A stretch of DNA of 64,000 nt, from positions 1,364,001 through 1,428,000 of the forward strand of contig NZ_CP059600.1 in the NCBI RefSeq assembly GCF_022369475.1. Direction: 5' to 3'. The notes below the pieces were generated by a model. That model was not told the DNA's origin, did no database searches, and saw nothing but the letters and a program-made list of their open reading frames with translations. This DNA is from Campylobacter sp. RM12651 (GTDB lineage Bacteria > Campylobacterota > Campylobacteria > Campylobacterales > Campylobacteraceae). A program made the position numbers and the translations under genes. This document shows, in pieces, positions 17,054 through 25,228 of the stretch (its first letter is position 1; every line of letters starts with the position of its first letter).

Positions 17054-17400
17054 TGGATAAAGATTTAGGAGGACTTTTAGCAGTTGAAAACCAAGTAAAA
17101 GCATTTAGAGATAAATCAACTAAAGATAGAATACAAAAAGTTTTATGTATGTTTTATATCAATAAAATAGCAAGTATAAAGCACCATATTAAATTGAAAA
17201 ATTTACCTGGTAAGAATCATATTGAATATCTTGCGAATATATTTTCGGTAAGTTATGAATATATGGAAACAATATTAAGCACAATATTAAAAACATATAA
17301 TGCAAAAACACTCAAAAGCGATGCTCTTAGATGTGATTGTTACGAGGATAAAACAATACTGCAAAATATATCAGAGTATGAAGATTATATAAAAAATTAA
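17053..17400 (+). CDS. Unknown 115-aa protein, coupled to the preceding gene
   Basis: Its ATG shares a base with the upstream stop. Residues about 55-85 could form an HTH-like helix pair (HIEYLANIFSVSYEYMETIL), followed by a cysteine-containing end (RCDCYED). It ends before a clear terminator. The function is unknown. Confidence 0.6.
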   Translation: MDKDLGGLLAVENQVKAFRDKSTKDRIQKVLCMFYINKIASIKHHIKLKNLPGKNHIEYLANIFSVSYEYMETILSTILKTYNAKTLKSDALRCDCYEDKTILQNISEYEDYIKN

Positions 17401-17489
17401 AAGACAATTTTCAGACACAATTAAGCTAATTAAAGTAAAATATAATTTCCTTTCTGCCCTTTAGGGCTTAGTTAAATTTATTTAGCTAT

Positions 17490-17510
17490 TGAGTGTCTTT
17501 TTGACACTCA
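17490..17510. terminator. Bidirectional terminator hairpin
   Basis: TGAGTGTC (17490-17497) pairs with GACACTCA (17503-17510) around a T-rich loop, followed by TTTTAATATT. It lies between a plus gene ending at 17400 and a minus gene whose stop codon is inside the right arm. Confidence 0.75.
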
Positions 17511-17867
17511 TTTTAATATTATATTTTTATGATATTCGTTTATTATTTTATAGCAAATAGTATCTTCAATTGTTTTTATATTGTTTATACTACCAAACTC
17601 ACATATATAAAGTTTTTCCCCTTTAAAAAAATAAGGCAAAGAAAATACTGCGTATTTGTCTTTTAATGTCGCTAACTCTTTATTTGAAATTTTTATAGTA
17701 TTAAAACTAAAACTTTGTGTTTGTTTTGTATCATTATTAACAAATAAAAATATTTCTTTATTTGTGTTGGAATTTAAATAATTTAAAGTCATTAAAAACA
17801 ATAAATAAAAAAATATAAAAATAGCCAAATAATTAATCATAAATAATCGTTGAGGTTGTTTTTCCAT
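17508..17867 (-). CDS. Unknown 119-aa protein with N-terminal membrane anchor
   Basis: One hydrophobic segment covers about residues 9-29 (YLAIFIFFYLLFLMTLNYL) after a short basic start, giving a signal-anchor topology with the C-terminal 85 residues outside the cytoplasm. Two cysteines occur near the end. It converges with the 17053 gene and is separated by about 100 bp from the next minus gene. Confidence 0.6.
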   Translation of the reverse strand: MEKQPQRLFMINYLAIFIFFYLLFLMTLNYLNSNTNKEIFLFVNNDTKQTQSFSFNTIKISNKELATLKDKYAVFSLPYFFKGEKLYICEFGSINNIKTIEDTICYKIINEYHKNIILK

Positions 17868-17964
17868 AAATTTATTCCTTTTTATTATTAATCAAAATAC
17901 ACATTTTAATTCTATAAAGACTTGCAACTTAACTTCAATAAACCCCATTTTAAATCTCCTTTTT

Positions 17965-18705
17965 TTATAAAATTACCAAAATTTCTTGTTTAAAATTAGT
18001 GGTTTTGTAAATATGCTCCAAATTAAATAAAATCGCATTCTCTTCTTGAAATTCACAATTAGAAAAGCTTAAGCCTAAATAATCATTGTTTTTCAAGGAA
18101 TGGCTTTTTAGATGATGATAAGTTAAACTATAATTAACCTTGTAAAAACTTTCATATTTTGAGAAAAATAATTTCAAGTCTTTTTCGTGGATATGGTAAT
18201 AAAAATCAGCAAGGTGAATGAAATTTCTTATCATTCTTTCAAAATCTTTACCTTTTTCTTTGATTCTTTTTTTTATTTCTTCCCACTCTTTTTGCAATTC
18301 TTGATTTTCGCTACCAATACGCCACGCTTTATTAAAAAATGTATAAATATTAAATAATGTGCAATCATATTGTTTTTGCAATATGGCTTGAGCTTTTGCT
18401 CTTTCGTAATATTCTTCAAATTGTTCTTTAGATAGTATTTTAAAAAATCTATCTCCTTGATTTTCTTCGTTAAATATTTTGTCATTAGTAAGATTATCAT
18501 ATTCATTAGTTTTTTCTTCAATAACACAATTAGGAAATATATAATCTAATGCTTTAAAGCTTAGATAGTCCATTTCTTTATCATATTCAATAATTTGTGG
18601 GTATTTTTTAGATAATGATTTTAAATAATCGCTATTTAGTCTTTTGTCTTTTAAATCATTATAAAGTTCTTTTGGAACTTTAATTAAGTATCTGTAATGG
18701 CTCAT
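17965..18705 (-). CDS. Unknown 246-aa cytoplasmic protein
   Basis: A soluble, strongly charged, probably helical protein. Its start overlaps the stop of the 121-aa gene by 4 bp (ATGA-type), and it is the last gene of a minus operon that begins near 21.5 kb. No family is recognised. Confidence 0.65.
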   Translation of the reverse strand: MSHYRYLIKVPKELYNDLKDKRLNSDYLKSLSKKYPQIIEYDKEMDYLSFKALDYIFPNCVIEEKTNEYDNLTNDKIFNEENQGDRFFKILSKEQFEEYYERAKAQAILQKQYDCTLFNIYTFFNKAWRIGSENQELQKEWEEIKKRIKEKGKDFERMIRNFIHLADFYYHIHEKDLKLFFSKYESFYKVNYSLTYHHLKSHSLKNNDYLGLSFSNCEFQEENAILFNLEHIYKTTNFKQEILVIL

Positions 18706-19067
18706 TTGTTTTCTCCTAATAAGTTGTTATTTACTAAAATACATAAATCATTATCAATGTTTTTTAGCTCTATGAATTGCCCTACATTTTCAATAGAAGA
18801 AAACATACTTTGCTGATAATAAAACACTACTTTATAATCTTCTTTAAATTCTTTTAAATGCTTTATTAGATATTTTATCTCATCTAAGGCTACTCCATAA
18901 ATCAACTCTTTATTATCGCTATAAATAAGCTGAATTTCTTTAAGCTTATAGTTTTGTGCGATTTTGAATATAGAGCCTTTGCATTTTTCAGAGCAAACTA
19001 GCAAATTAGCATTCTTATCTATATTTTTATGGTTAATTATGAAATCTATAAAATCTTTATTTTTCAT
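18702..19067 (-). CDS. Unknown 121-aa protein
   Basis: The alternating hydrophobic pattern (NLLVCSEKCKGSIFKIAQ, IQLIYSDNKELIYGVALDE, YKVVFYYQQ) suggests a small alpha/beta fold resembling a flavodoxin or Rossmann half. No nucleotide-binding motif is clear. It overlaps both flanking genes by 4 bp, so the three are translationally coupled. Confidence 0.6.
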   Translation of the reverse strand: MKNKDFIDFIINHKNIDKNANLLVCSEKCKGSIFKIAQNYKLKEIQLIYSDNKELIYGVALDEIKYLIKHLKEFKEDYKVVFYYQQSMFSSIENVGQFIELKNIDNDLCILVNNNLLGENK

Positions 19068-19699
19068 TGTTTATTCTCTTCAAATACAAACTCAAAGAAA
19101 TCTTGTTCTTTATTTAATTTTTCAATGCTTTTTATAATGAAATCAAAATCATCTTTTTTGGTAGTATCTATTTCATAAAAGCACAATGCTCTACTTCTTA
19201 AGCTAATCTTATTATCGCTTTTAAAAAACTCTATATTTATATAGTCATAATTGTTTATTGATTCTATATCAAAATAAGTGTAAATCTTTTGTTTTTTTAT
19301 AAGTTGTAATGTAAAAGTTTCATAGCCTTTTTCATAAAGCTTTACAAGTTTATAATTTAAGTCTAAAGCTTTTTTTATTTCTTCTTTGCTTAGTAGTATT
19401 ATTCTCTCTTTGGTCACAAATAAGCAATTTATACGCACTTTTTCTAGTGCCTCTTTTCTAATCTGTTCTTGCTCAGTATCTTTAAGCTCTATAAATTTTT
19501 TTACTTTTAATTCGGTTGGAAGATACTCATACTCTTTTGAGTAATTAAATAATACTCCGTTAATTACTGATATAAGTTTTTTATCCTTTATAAAATCTAA
19601 TGCTCTAATAAACATTTCGCCTTTCGCAAGGCATAAAAACTCATAAGCATTTTTTCTATTTTGAATAGATTCTAATGCTACAAGGTTCATTGTTATCAT
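19064..19699 (-). CDS. Unknown 211-aa protein
   Basis: The start follows AAAGGAGATAAAAAATG. It is a mixed alpha/beta, charged protein without membrane segments, coupled to the downstream 121-aa gene by a 4-bp overlap and 21 bp after the PAPS-reductase-like gene. Its function is unknown. Confidence 0.65.
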   Translation of the reverse strand: MITMNLVALESIQNRKNAYEFLCLAKGEMFIRALDFIKDKKLISVINGVLFNYSKEYEYLPTELKVKKFIELKDTEQEQIRKEALEKVRINCLFVTKERIILLSKEEIKKALDLNYKLVKLYEKGYETFTLQLIKKQKIYTYFDIESINNYDYINIEFFKSDNKISLRSRALCFYEIDTTKKDDFDFIIKSIEKLNKEQDFFEFVFEENKQ

Positions 19700-19720
19700 T
19701 TTTTATCTCCTTTTATTAAA

Positions 19721-20659
19721 TCACATATTTAATTCATCAAAAAGGCTACTTTCTCCTTTTTGTTGTATATATCTAAGCACTTTATCCATACCCATTCGCT
19801 CACACATATATTTATATTGTTTTGGGTGGGTTTGCTTTAATCTGTCAAATCTTTGGGGGTCTTGTTTTAGTCCAAAAAGACAAAACATACAACCTGTTCG
19901 TTCGCATTTAGTAGTTTTGTATTTTTTAGAATATTCATCAAAAATAACTTCGCCATAACATTTTGCTATGGGTAGCTTATTTATATAGATATATTCTAAA
20001 ATATTTTGATTAGTCCAAATGCTAAGTGGCTTTGAGATTATGCGTTTAGCATTAAAGCTATTGCAACCATTTTGAAGCCAATTCTGAGTTCTTAGTAAGC
20101 TTTCTTCAGCTAAAGTGCCAACGATAGGCTTTTTGCCAGTTATTTTTTCATACTCTTTAAATGGTGCTTTTTTCATCACATCACAGCACTTTGCACTGAT
20201 TTTAAAAGGTGCGTTTAACAAATACTTGTGCTTTTCGCTTATTTTAAAACGCCCCTTGCTATCGCCGTTCAAACGATATTCTTTTGTCTTTTCACTTTTT
20301 GCATTTCTATATTGTTCTATATATTGTGCTTGTTCTTTTGATACAACCGGATAGCCGTGCTTTTCAACAACCTTATTAAAAGCTATTTTAGGTTTTATAA
20401 TTTCTACATTACCAAAGCTTTTTACGAACTCAACAACTTCTGGATATTCAAGACCTGTGTTGCAAAATACACTAACAATGCCTTTAAAGTTACTATCTAC
20501 TATGTGTTTTAAAACACTACTATCTTTTCCGCCACTAAAACTTAAATAAACTTGCTTTTCATTCTTACAGATAAAATCATTTAATCTTTGTATCGTAAAG
20601 CTAATTTTAAAATCTAACGGCATTGATTGTAGATAATTTAGTCTATCAATCCTACTCAT
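19721..20659 (-). CDS. PAPS-reductase-family (PP-loop ATP pyrophosphatase) protein
   Basis: The PP-loop SFSGGKDSS (about residues 41-48) marks the adenine-nucleotide alpha-hydrolase superfamily. CNTGLEYPE and the later GTLAEESLLR are typical of PAPS-reductase or DndC-like proteins. Cysteines at AKCCDVMKK (about 155) and CERTGCMFC (about 251-259) could bind an iron-sulfur cluster, as in DndC-type and thiolation enzymes. No cysteine desulfurase, dndD or dndE is nearby, so DNA phosphorothioation is not supported. Stand-alone members are common on phages and ICEs with unknown substrates. Confidence 0.8.
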   Translation of the reverse strand: MSRIDRLNYLQSMPLDFKISFTIQRLNDFICKNEKQVYLSFSGGKDSSVLKHIVDSNFKGIVSVFCNTGLEYPEVVEFVKSFGNVEIIKPKIAFNKVVEKHGYPVVSKEQAQYIEQYRNAKSEKTKEYRLNGDSKGRFKISEKHKYLLNAPFKISAKCCDVMKKAPFKEYEKITGKKPIVGTLAEESLLRTQNWLQNGCNSFNAKRIISKPLSIWTNQNILEYIYINKLPIAKCYGEVIFDEYSKKYKTTKCERTGCMFCLFGLKQDPQRFDRLKQTHPKQYKYMCERMGMDKVLRYIQQKGESSLFDELNM

Positions 20660-20660
20660 A

Positions 20661-21176
20661 CTAATCCTTTATCCACCCTAAAAACTCAATCATTTTCAGC
20701 AAATCAATTTTTCTAACAACAAACAACTCAGCAGTCGTTTCAATATCTTCATTGCTTTTAACCCATACACTTTTTAATCTATCAATAGGCATTAACAAAC
20801 ACAATGCAAATATATTTGCTCTTGTTTCTATTTTATTTGCCACTTCTTTTGTTAGTAAATTGCGATAGTAATATCGTGGCATATCAGTAGAGCTAACTTG
20901 ACATTCATAATCTAAAATCCAATGACTAATAGCATTGCAAGTAGCGAATTTTTGTGTCAGAAGACCATCGTTTTCATTGATGTAAATTCTTTTTTGTTGT
21001 GGATCAAAAATACTTGACACATTATTATTAGATTCGTTATATGTAAAAACACTAAAGCCTAGATTATTTGCTACATCAACAGAATTAATAGGAAAATATT
21101 TGCTATACTTATTTCTAATTTCATCTGCTTTTTTTATAACATATTCTTTTGAAAATTTATTTATATCAGTATTCAT
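20661..21176 (-). CDS. ImmA/IrrE-like protein with degenerate active site
   Basis: The layout follows ImmA/IrrE (a helix region, a beta hairpin ending in RIYINEND, the active-site helix, and a RANIFALCLLMP helix). The zinc motif HExxH is NAISH at residues 81-85, so the first His and the catalytic Glu are lost while the last His is kept. The E..AN.FA..LLMP motif is intact. Proteolysis is therefore unlikely, and a binding or regulatory role is inferred. It lies 1 bp from the PAPS-reductase-like gene and overlaps the upstream 102-aa gene by 11 bp. Confidence 0.7.
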   Translation of the reverse strand: MNTDINKFSKEYVIKKADEIRNKYSKYFPINSVDVANNLGFSVFTYNESNNNVSSIFDPQQKRIYINENDGLLTQKFATCNAISHWILDYECQVSSTDMPRYYYRNLLTKEVANKIETRANIFALCLLMPIDRLKSVWVKSNEDIETTAELFVVRKIDLLKMIEFLGWIKD

Positions 21177-21474
21177 AATGTTCTTGCTCTAATATATATT
21201 CAACTATTTTTCTATTTATGTTACTTTCTTCATAATTGTTAGTTTCAAAACAATTTTCAATTAATTCATCTATACAATCATTAGCATATTTTTGAGCTTC
21301 ATCTAATCTTGAACATCCAAATTTTCTTTCTTCTATGCTTAAAGCTCTTAAATTGTGTTCTTCAAAATAATCTTCTATAAAGTCTTCATAAAAATTATCA
21401 GCAACTAATTCATATAGTTCATTTTTATATTTTTTGTATTTAAGTTTTGCAAAGTTAAATTCTTTAGAATTCAT
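21166..21474 (-). CDS. Unknown 102-aa acidic protein
   Basis: Very acidic and glutamate-rich (EDFIEDYFEEHNL; ends EQEHYEY), soluble. It overlaps the ImmA-like gene by 11 bp. Ordinary ImmA partners are HTH repressors, but no HTH is seen here. It could be an acidic DNA mimic; that is speculation. Confidence 0.55.
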   Translation of the reverse strand: MNSKEFNFAKLKYKKYKNELYELVADNFYEDFIEDYFEEHNLRALSIEERKFGCSRLDEAQKYANDCIDELIENCFETNNYEESNINRKIVEYILEQEHYEY

Positions 21475-21571
21475 AACATATCCTATTTAATTTAAATAAT
21501 TTTTAACTATTATATATTTAAAATATATATAAATCAAGTATATTTTATTTAAATTAAATAATTTAAAAAAA

Positions 21572-21904
21572 TTAAGCAGTTTTTAAACCACATATATCAT
21601 CTAAAATTTGATAATATTGATCTGCTAATACTTTTATATGCTTTACATCAGTGTTGATAATTAAAAATATTTTATTTTTTTCTTTTTGCATAGTAACATT
21701 GTAAGAATTTAAAAAAGAATTAGCATTTATAGAAACTTTTTTTAAATCTTTAACATCTCTTATTTGTTTAAAATCACATTCATTGTAAATAAAATAACAT
21801 TTATCATCATAAATCTCAATAATTTTATTGTTATTAGAATCTTTTATATTGATACAGCTTACACCTAAAATTAGTTTATCTATTTCTTTTTTAGATAAAA
21901 ACAT
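21572..21904 (-). CDS. Unknown 110-aa protein, divergent from the methyltransferase operon
   Basis: A small soluble protein preceded by AAGGAGACATATATG. It is transcribed away from 22283 across a 378-bp region containing a 22-bp inverted repeat. Position suggests a regulator of the divergent operon, but no DNA-binding motif is evident. Confidence 0.6.
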   Translation of the reverse strand: MFLSKKEIDKLILGVSCINIKDSNNNKIIEIYDDKCYFIYNECDFKQIRDVKDLKKVSINANSFLNSYNVTMQKEKNKIFLIINTDVKHIKVLADQYYQILDDICGLKTA

Positions 21905-21944
21905 ATATGTCTCCTTGTTATAAAATATAAAATATTTTATTTAA

Positions 21945-22235
21945 TTTTTTAATAATCCTTACAAATCATAAAAAATATTTTTTTAAATTATAAATTAATA
22001 TAAAAATAATATTTTATTAACTATATAATTAAGGACAATAAAGAATTTAAAATAAAATTTAAATTTATAAAATTAAGTTTTTTTCAAAAAAAATCAAAAT
22101 AAAAAATTCTTTAAATCTCATTGCTATAGGCAGATAATTATTTATTGGCGTATTTTTAAAATTTGTCGGAAAAGTATCAAAATAATATTGAAATTTGTCG
22201 GAACTAAAAAAATTTTTTTATGATTTGTAAGGATT
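21945..22235. promoter_or_regulatory. Divergent intergenic region with 22-bp perfect inverted repeat and direct repeats
   Basis: 21954-21975 and 22214-22235 are exact reverse complements (22 of 22), and both carry TTGTAAGGATT pointing toward the nearest gene. Inside are two ATTTGTCGGA direct repeats at 22161-22170 and 22193-22202; a third occurs at 59138-59147, just upstream of the 59163 gene. The region lies between divergent genes and probably holds both promoters. No ORF is credible here. Confidence 0.65.
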
Positions 22236-22282
22236 GCTATTTTTTTTGCAAAACTATCAAGAAAAAAATATGAGGTTTTAAT

Positions 22283-23350
22283 TTGTTTAAAGTTTTAGAT
22301 TTATTTTGTGGTGCTGGTGGATTTTCTAACGGCTTAGAGCAAATAGATGATTTTACTTGCGTTTTAGGTGTAGATTTTAATAAACACGCACTTGAAACAT
22401 TTGAGTATAATCACAAAAATGCACAAGCTTTGTTTTGTGATATATCACAAGATAAAAACAAAAAACAAATCATAAGCCTTGCTAAAGAATTATGTGTTAA
22501 TACAATTATCGGTGGTCCTCCGTGTCAAGGTTTTTCATTACAAGGTAAAAGATTAGGGCTTAATGACCCTAGAAACTATCTTTTTAAAGACTTTTTAGAA
22601 GTTGTAAAAGGGATTAATCCTAAACTCGTAATAATTGAGAATGTAAAAACATTAGTTTCTACCTCATCAGGTTATTTTTTTAATGAAATAATTAACACAC
22701 TTAGAAAATTAGGTTATTCTAGCGATTATAGAGTATTAAATGCTAAAGATTTTGGTATTCCACAAAATCGTGAAAGACTTTTTATAGTAGCAACAAAAGG
22801 CTTTAATTTTACTTTTTTCAAACTTTATCAAACCGCTAAAGATGTTAATATAGAAGAAGCTATTAGCGATTTGTCTTTTTTAAATAGCAATGAAGGTAGT
22901 TTTGAACAAGATAGATTATATGAAACCAAAAGCGAATATCAAAAACTTTTAGCAAATTGCGAGAAATTATATAATCATAAATCAGCAAAACATACTGAAA
23001 AATCAATTTATAAAATGTCTTTAATAAAGCAAAATGATAATGGTTTAAAAATACTACCAAGTGATCTAAAAACAAAAACAAAATTTATTGGTGCATGGTG
23101 CAGATTAAAAAATAATGATATTAGCGGCACCATTGATACTCGTTTTGATGCACCAAGTGGTGGAAGATATATACACCCAACTCTCAATCGCACAATAACA
23201 CCAAGAGAGGCGGCAAGAATTCAAAGTTTTTCTGATAATTTTATTTTTTTAGGAAGTCAAACGGAAGTTAGAAAACAAATAGGCAATGCTGTTCCACCTT
23301 TACTTGCAAAAGCAATCGCACAATCAATAACGGAGCAAGTTAATGAATAA
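22283..23350 (+). CDS. DNA cytosine-5 methyltransferase (first)
   Basis: Conserved C5-MTase motifs: I (LDLFCGAGGFSNGLE, about 6-20), IV with catalytic Cys81 (GGPPCQGFSLQGKR), VI (VIIENVKTL), VIII (IPQNRERLFIVA) and X (QIGNAVPPLLAKAI near the end). At 355 aa it is compact, with a small target-recognition domain. The start is a TTG behind TGAGGTTTTAAT, an unusual codon that may keep expression low. It overlaps the next methyltransferase by 8 bp. No restriction enzyme accompanies it. Confidence 0.93.
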   Translation: MFKVLDLFCGAGGFSNGLEQIDDFTCVLGVDFNKHALETFEYNHKNAQALFCDISQDKNKKQIISLAKELCVNTIIGGPPCQGFSLQGKRLGLNDPRNYLFKDFLEVVKGINPKLVIIENVKTLVSTSSGYFFNEIINTLRKLGYSSDYRVLNAKDFGIPQNRERLFIVATKGFNFTFFKLYQTAKDVNIEEAISDLSFLNSNEGSFEQDRLYETKSEYQKLLANCEKLYNHKSAKHTEKSIYKMSLIKQNDNGLKILPSDLKTKTKFIGAWCRLKNNDISGTIDTRFDAPSGGRYIHPTLNRTITPREAARIQSFSDNFIFLGSQTEVRKQIGNAVPPLLAKAIAQSITEQVNE

Positions 23351-24062
23351 AATTTTTAATGATGATTGCATAAAATTTGATATTGAAAAATGCCTTAATG
23401 GTAAATTGCTTGACGCAATCATAACTGACCCTCCATATAACATTTCAAAAGAAAACCGTTTTATCTCTTTGGGTCGCAAAGGGGTAGATTTTGGGGAGTG
23501 GGATAAGAATTTTAATTCAAAAGATTGGATTATTAAATATGCTCCTTTTGTAAAAAATGGTGGGTCAGTTATAGTTTTTTGTGCTTGGCGACAAATAAGT
23601 GAAATTATTATTACATTTGAAGAATTAGACTTTGAGTTTAAGGATACTATTAGATGGATAAAAACAAATCCTATGCCAAGAAACCCAGAGCGTAGATATG
23701 TATCAGATATTGAAACGGCTGTTTGGCTTGTTAAAAATGGTGCGAAATGGACATTTAATAAACAGAATGAAACTCCATATTTAAGACCAGAATTTACAAC
23801 GCCAAAACTTTCTGGTTTAGAAAGAACAGAACACCCAACGCAAAAACCCTTATCGTTAATATCTCAAATAATACAAATTCATACAAATGAAAACGATATT
23901 GTATTAGATCCTTTTGTAGGCAGTGGAACTATTGCTTTAGCAAGTTTGATTAATAATAGAAAATTTATTGCAATTGAAAAAGAAAAAAACTATTACGAAT
24001 TAGCTAAAAATCGTATAGAAAAAGAACAATTTGAAAATCTTTTTTTAGGTATTGAAGCATGA
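23343..24062 (+). CDS. Beta-class DNA N6-adenine/N4-cytosine methyltransferase
   Basis: The catalytic motif DPPYNIS lies at residues 29-35, near the N-terminus. The AdoMet motif LDPFVGSGTIALAS lies at about 188-201, near the C-terminus, preceded by EHPTQKPLSLI; this order defines the beta class. At 239 aa it is small, so the target-recognition part is minimal. It is sandwiched between two C5 enzymes with overlapping ends, so all three are cotranslated. DPPY favours N6-adenine, but N4-cytosine cannot be excluded. Confidence 0.9.
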   Translation: MNKIFNDDCIKFDIEKCLNGKLLDAIITDPPYNISKENRFISLGRKGVDFGEWDKNFNSKDWIIKYAPFVKNGGSVIVFCAWRQISEIIITFEELDFEFKDTIRWIKTNPMPRNPERRYVSDIETAVWLVKNGAKWTFNKQNETPYLRPEFTTPKLSGLERTEHPTQKPLSLISQIIQIHTNENDIVLDPFVGSGTIALASLINNRKFIAIEKEKNYYELAKNRIEKEQFENLFLGIEA

Positions 24063-25228
24063 TAAATATAGCTACTTGCTTTAGCGGAATAGGTGCATTT
24101 GAATGGGCAATAAAGCGAATGAAAATACCACATAAAATAGTCTTTGCTTGTGATAATGGTGGTATAGATATAAGCGATAAGATAAACTATGATGATACTT
24201 TTCATTATATAAAAAAATTGAACAAAAAACAAAAAGCAAAAGAGCAAAAAAACATATATAAAGAAAATTCAAGAAAAACTAATTTTATAGAAAAAAGTTA
24301 TAAGGCTAATTATGAAATCAAAGAAGAAGACTTTTATTACGATATAAAATTATTAGATGCACTTGATTATAAAGGAGAAGTTGATATTTTAGTTGGTGGT
24401 TCGCCTTGTCAAAGTTTTTCCTTAATAGGAAAACAAGGTGGCTTTGAAGACACTAGAGGGACTTTATTTTTTGAGTTTGCAAGGATTTTAAAAGAATGTG
24501 AAGCTAAAGTATTTATATATGAGAATGTTAAAAATCTTATATATCACGATAAGGGAAAAACTTTTCAAATAATTAAAAATACATTTAAAGAATTGAATTA
24601 TCACATAAAATATGGAGTATTAAATTCTAAGGACTTTGGTATTCCACAAAATAGAAATAGAATTTTTATCATAGGTTTTAAAGAAGAAAAATTTTGCAAT
24701 AAGTTTTTATTTCCTACACCAAAACTATTTAGCAATTTAACAATGCAAGATTTTTTAATTGATAATTGCGATGAAGGTTGTTTTACAATATCAAAACATA
24801 ATAGTTCAATTTGTATAAAAAAGCAAAAAGGCGACCCTTTTAAGATTGATAGCAAAGCATATTTAAGCGATAAGCTAATAAAGTTTGTTTTATCAGCTCC
24901 TACGAAAAAATTTCAAGGTAGAGAAAAATACAATACAATAAACACAGAAATAGCAAAAACACTAATATCTTCTCAAAGTCATACGAAAAGAGCATTTTTA
25001 GGTAATTATGTTACTACAAACAATCGCTTACGATCGCTTTGCCATAGAGAATTTTTAAGATTGATGGGCTTTACAGATGAGTTTAATATTGTTGTATCAA
25101 GAACACAAAGTCTTGAACAAAGTGGTAATTCAATAGTTGTAGATGTATTAATTGAATTGTTTCAAAAAATATTGGACACAAATGTGTTTTATAACGATAT
25201 TATTACAACCCTCAAGGTTGCAAGATGA
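24059..25228 (+). CDS. DNA cytosine-5 methyltransferase (second)
   Basis: Motif I is ATCFSGIGAFEWAI, motif IV GGSPCQSFSLIGKQGGF (catalytic Cys at about 118), motif VI YENVKNL, motif VIII IPQNRNRIFIIGF, with a closing SGNSIVVDVL. Residues about 45-100, between motifs I and IV, hold a lysine-rich insertion not usual in the family. It is only distantly like the first C5 enzyme and so probably recognises another site. It overlaps neighbours by 4 bp on each side. Confidence 0.92.
   Translation: MINIATCFSGIGAFEWAIKRMKIPHKIVFACDNGGIDISDKINYDDTFHYIKKLNKKQKAKEQKNIYKENSRKTNFIEKSYKANYEIKEEDFYYDIKLLDALDYKGEVDILVGGSPCQSFSLIGKQGGFEDTRGTLFFEFARILKECEAKVFIYENVKNLIYHDKGKTFQIIKNTFKELNYHIKYGVLNSKDFGIPQNRNRIFIIGFKEEKFCNKFLFPTPKLFSNLTMQDFLIDNCDEGCFTISKHNSSICIKKQKGDPFKIDSKAYLSDKLIKFVLSAPTKKFQGREKYNTINTEIAKTLISSQSHTKRAFLGNYVTTNNRLRSLCHREFLRLMGFTDEFNIVVSRTQSLEQSGNSIVVDVLIELFQKILDTNVFYNDIITTLKVAR

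Noticed and set aside
17053-17400. Confident HTH regulator
   Set aside because: The helix pair is weak, and a C-terminal cysteine cluster makes other folds equally likely.
19721-20659. DNA phosphorothioation (dnd) system
   Set aside because: Only the PP-loop protein is present; no cysteine desulfurase, DndB, DndD or DndE is in the window.
22863-23193. Minus-strand ORFs inside the first C5 methyltransferase
   Set aside because: They are shadows in other frames of a gene with complete conserved motifs.
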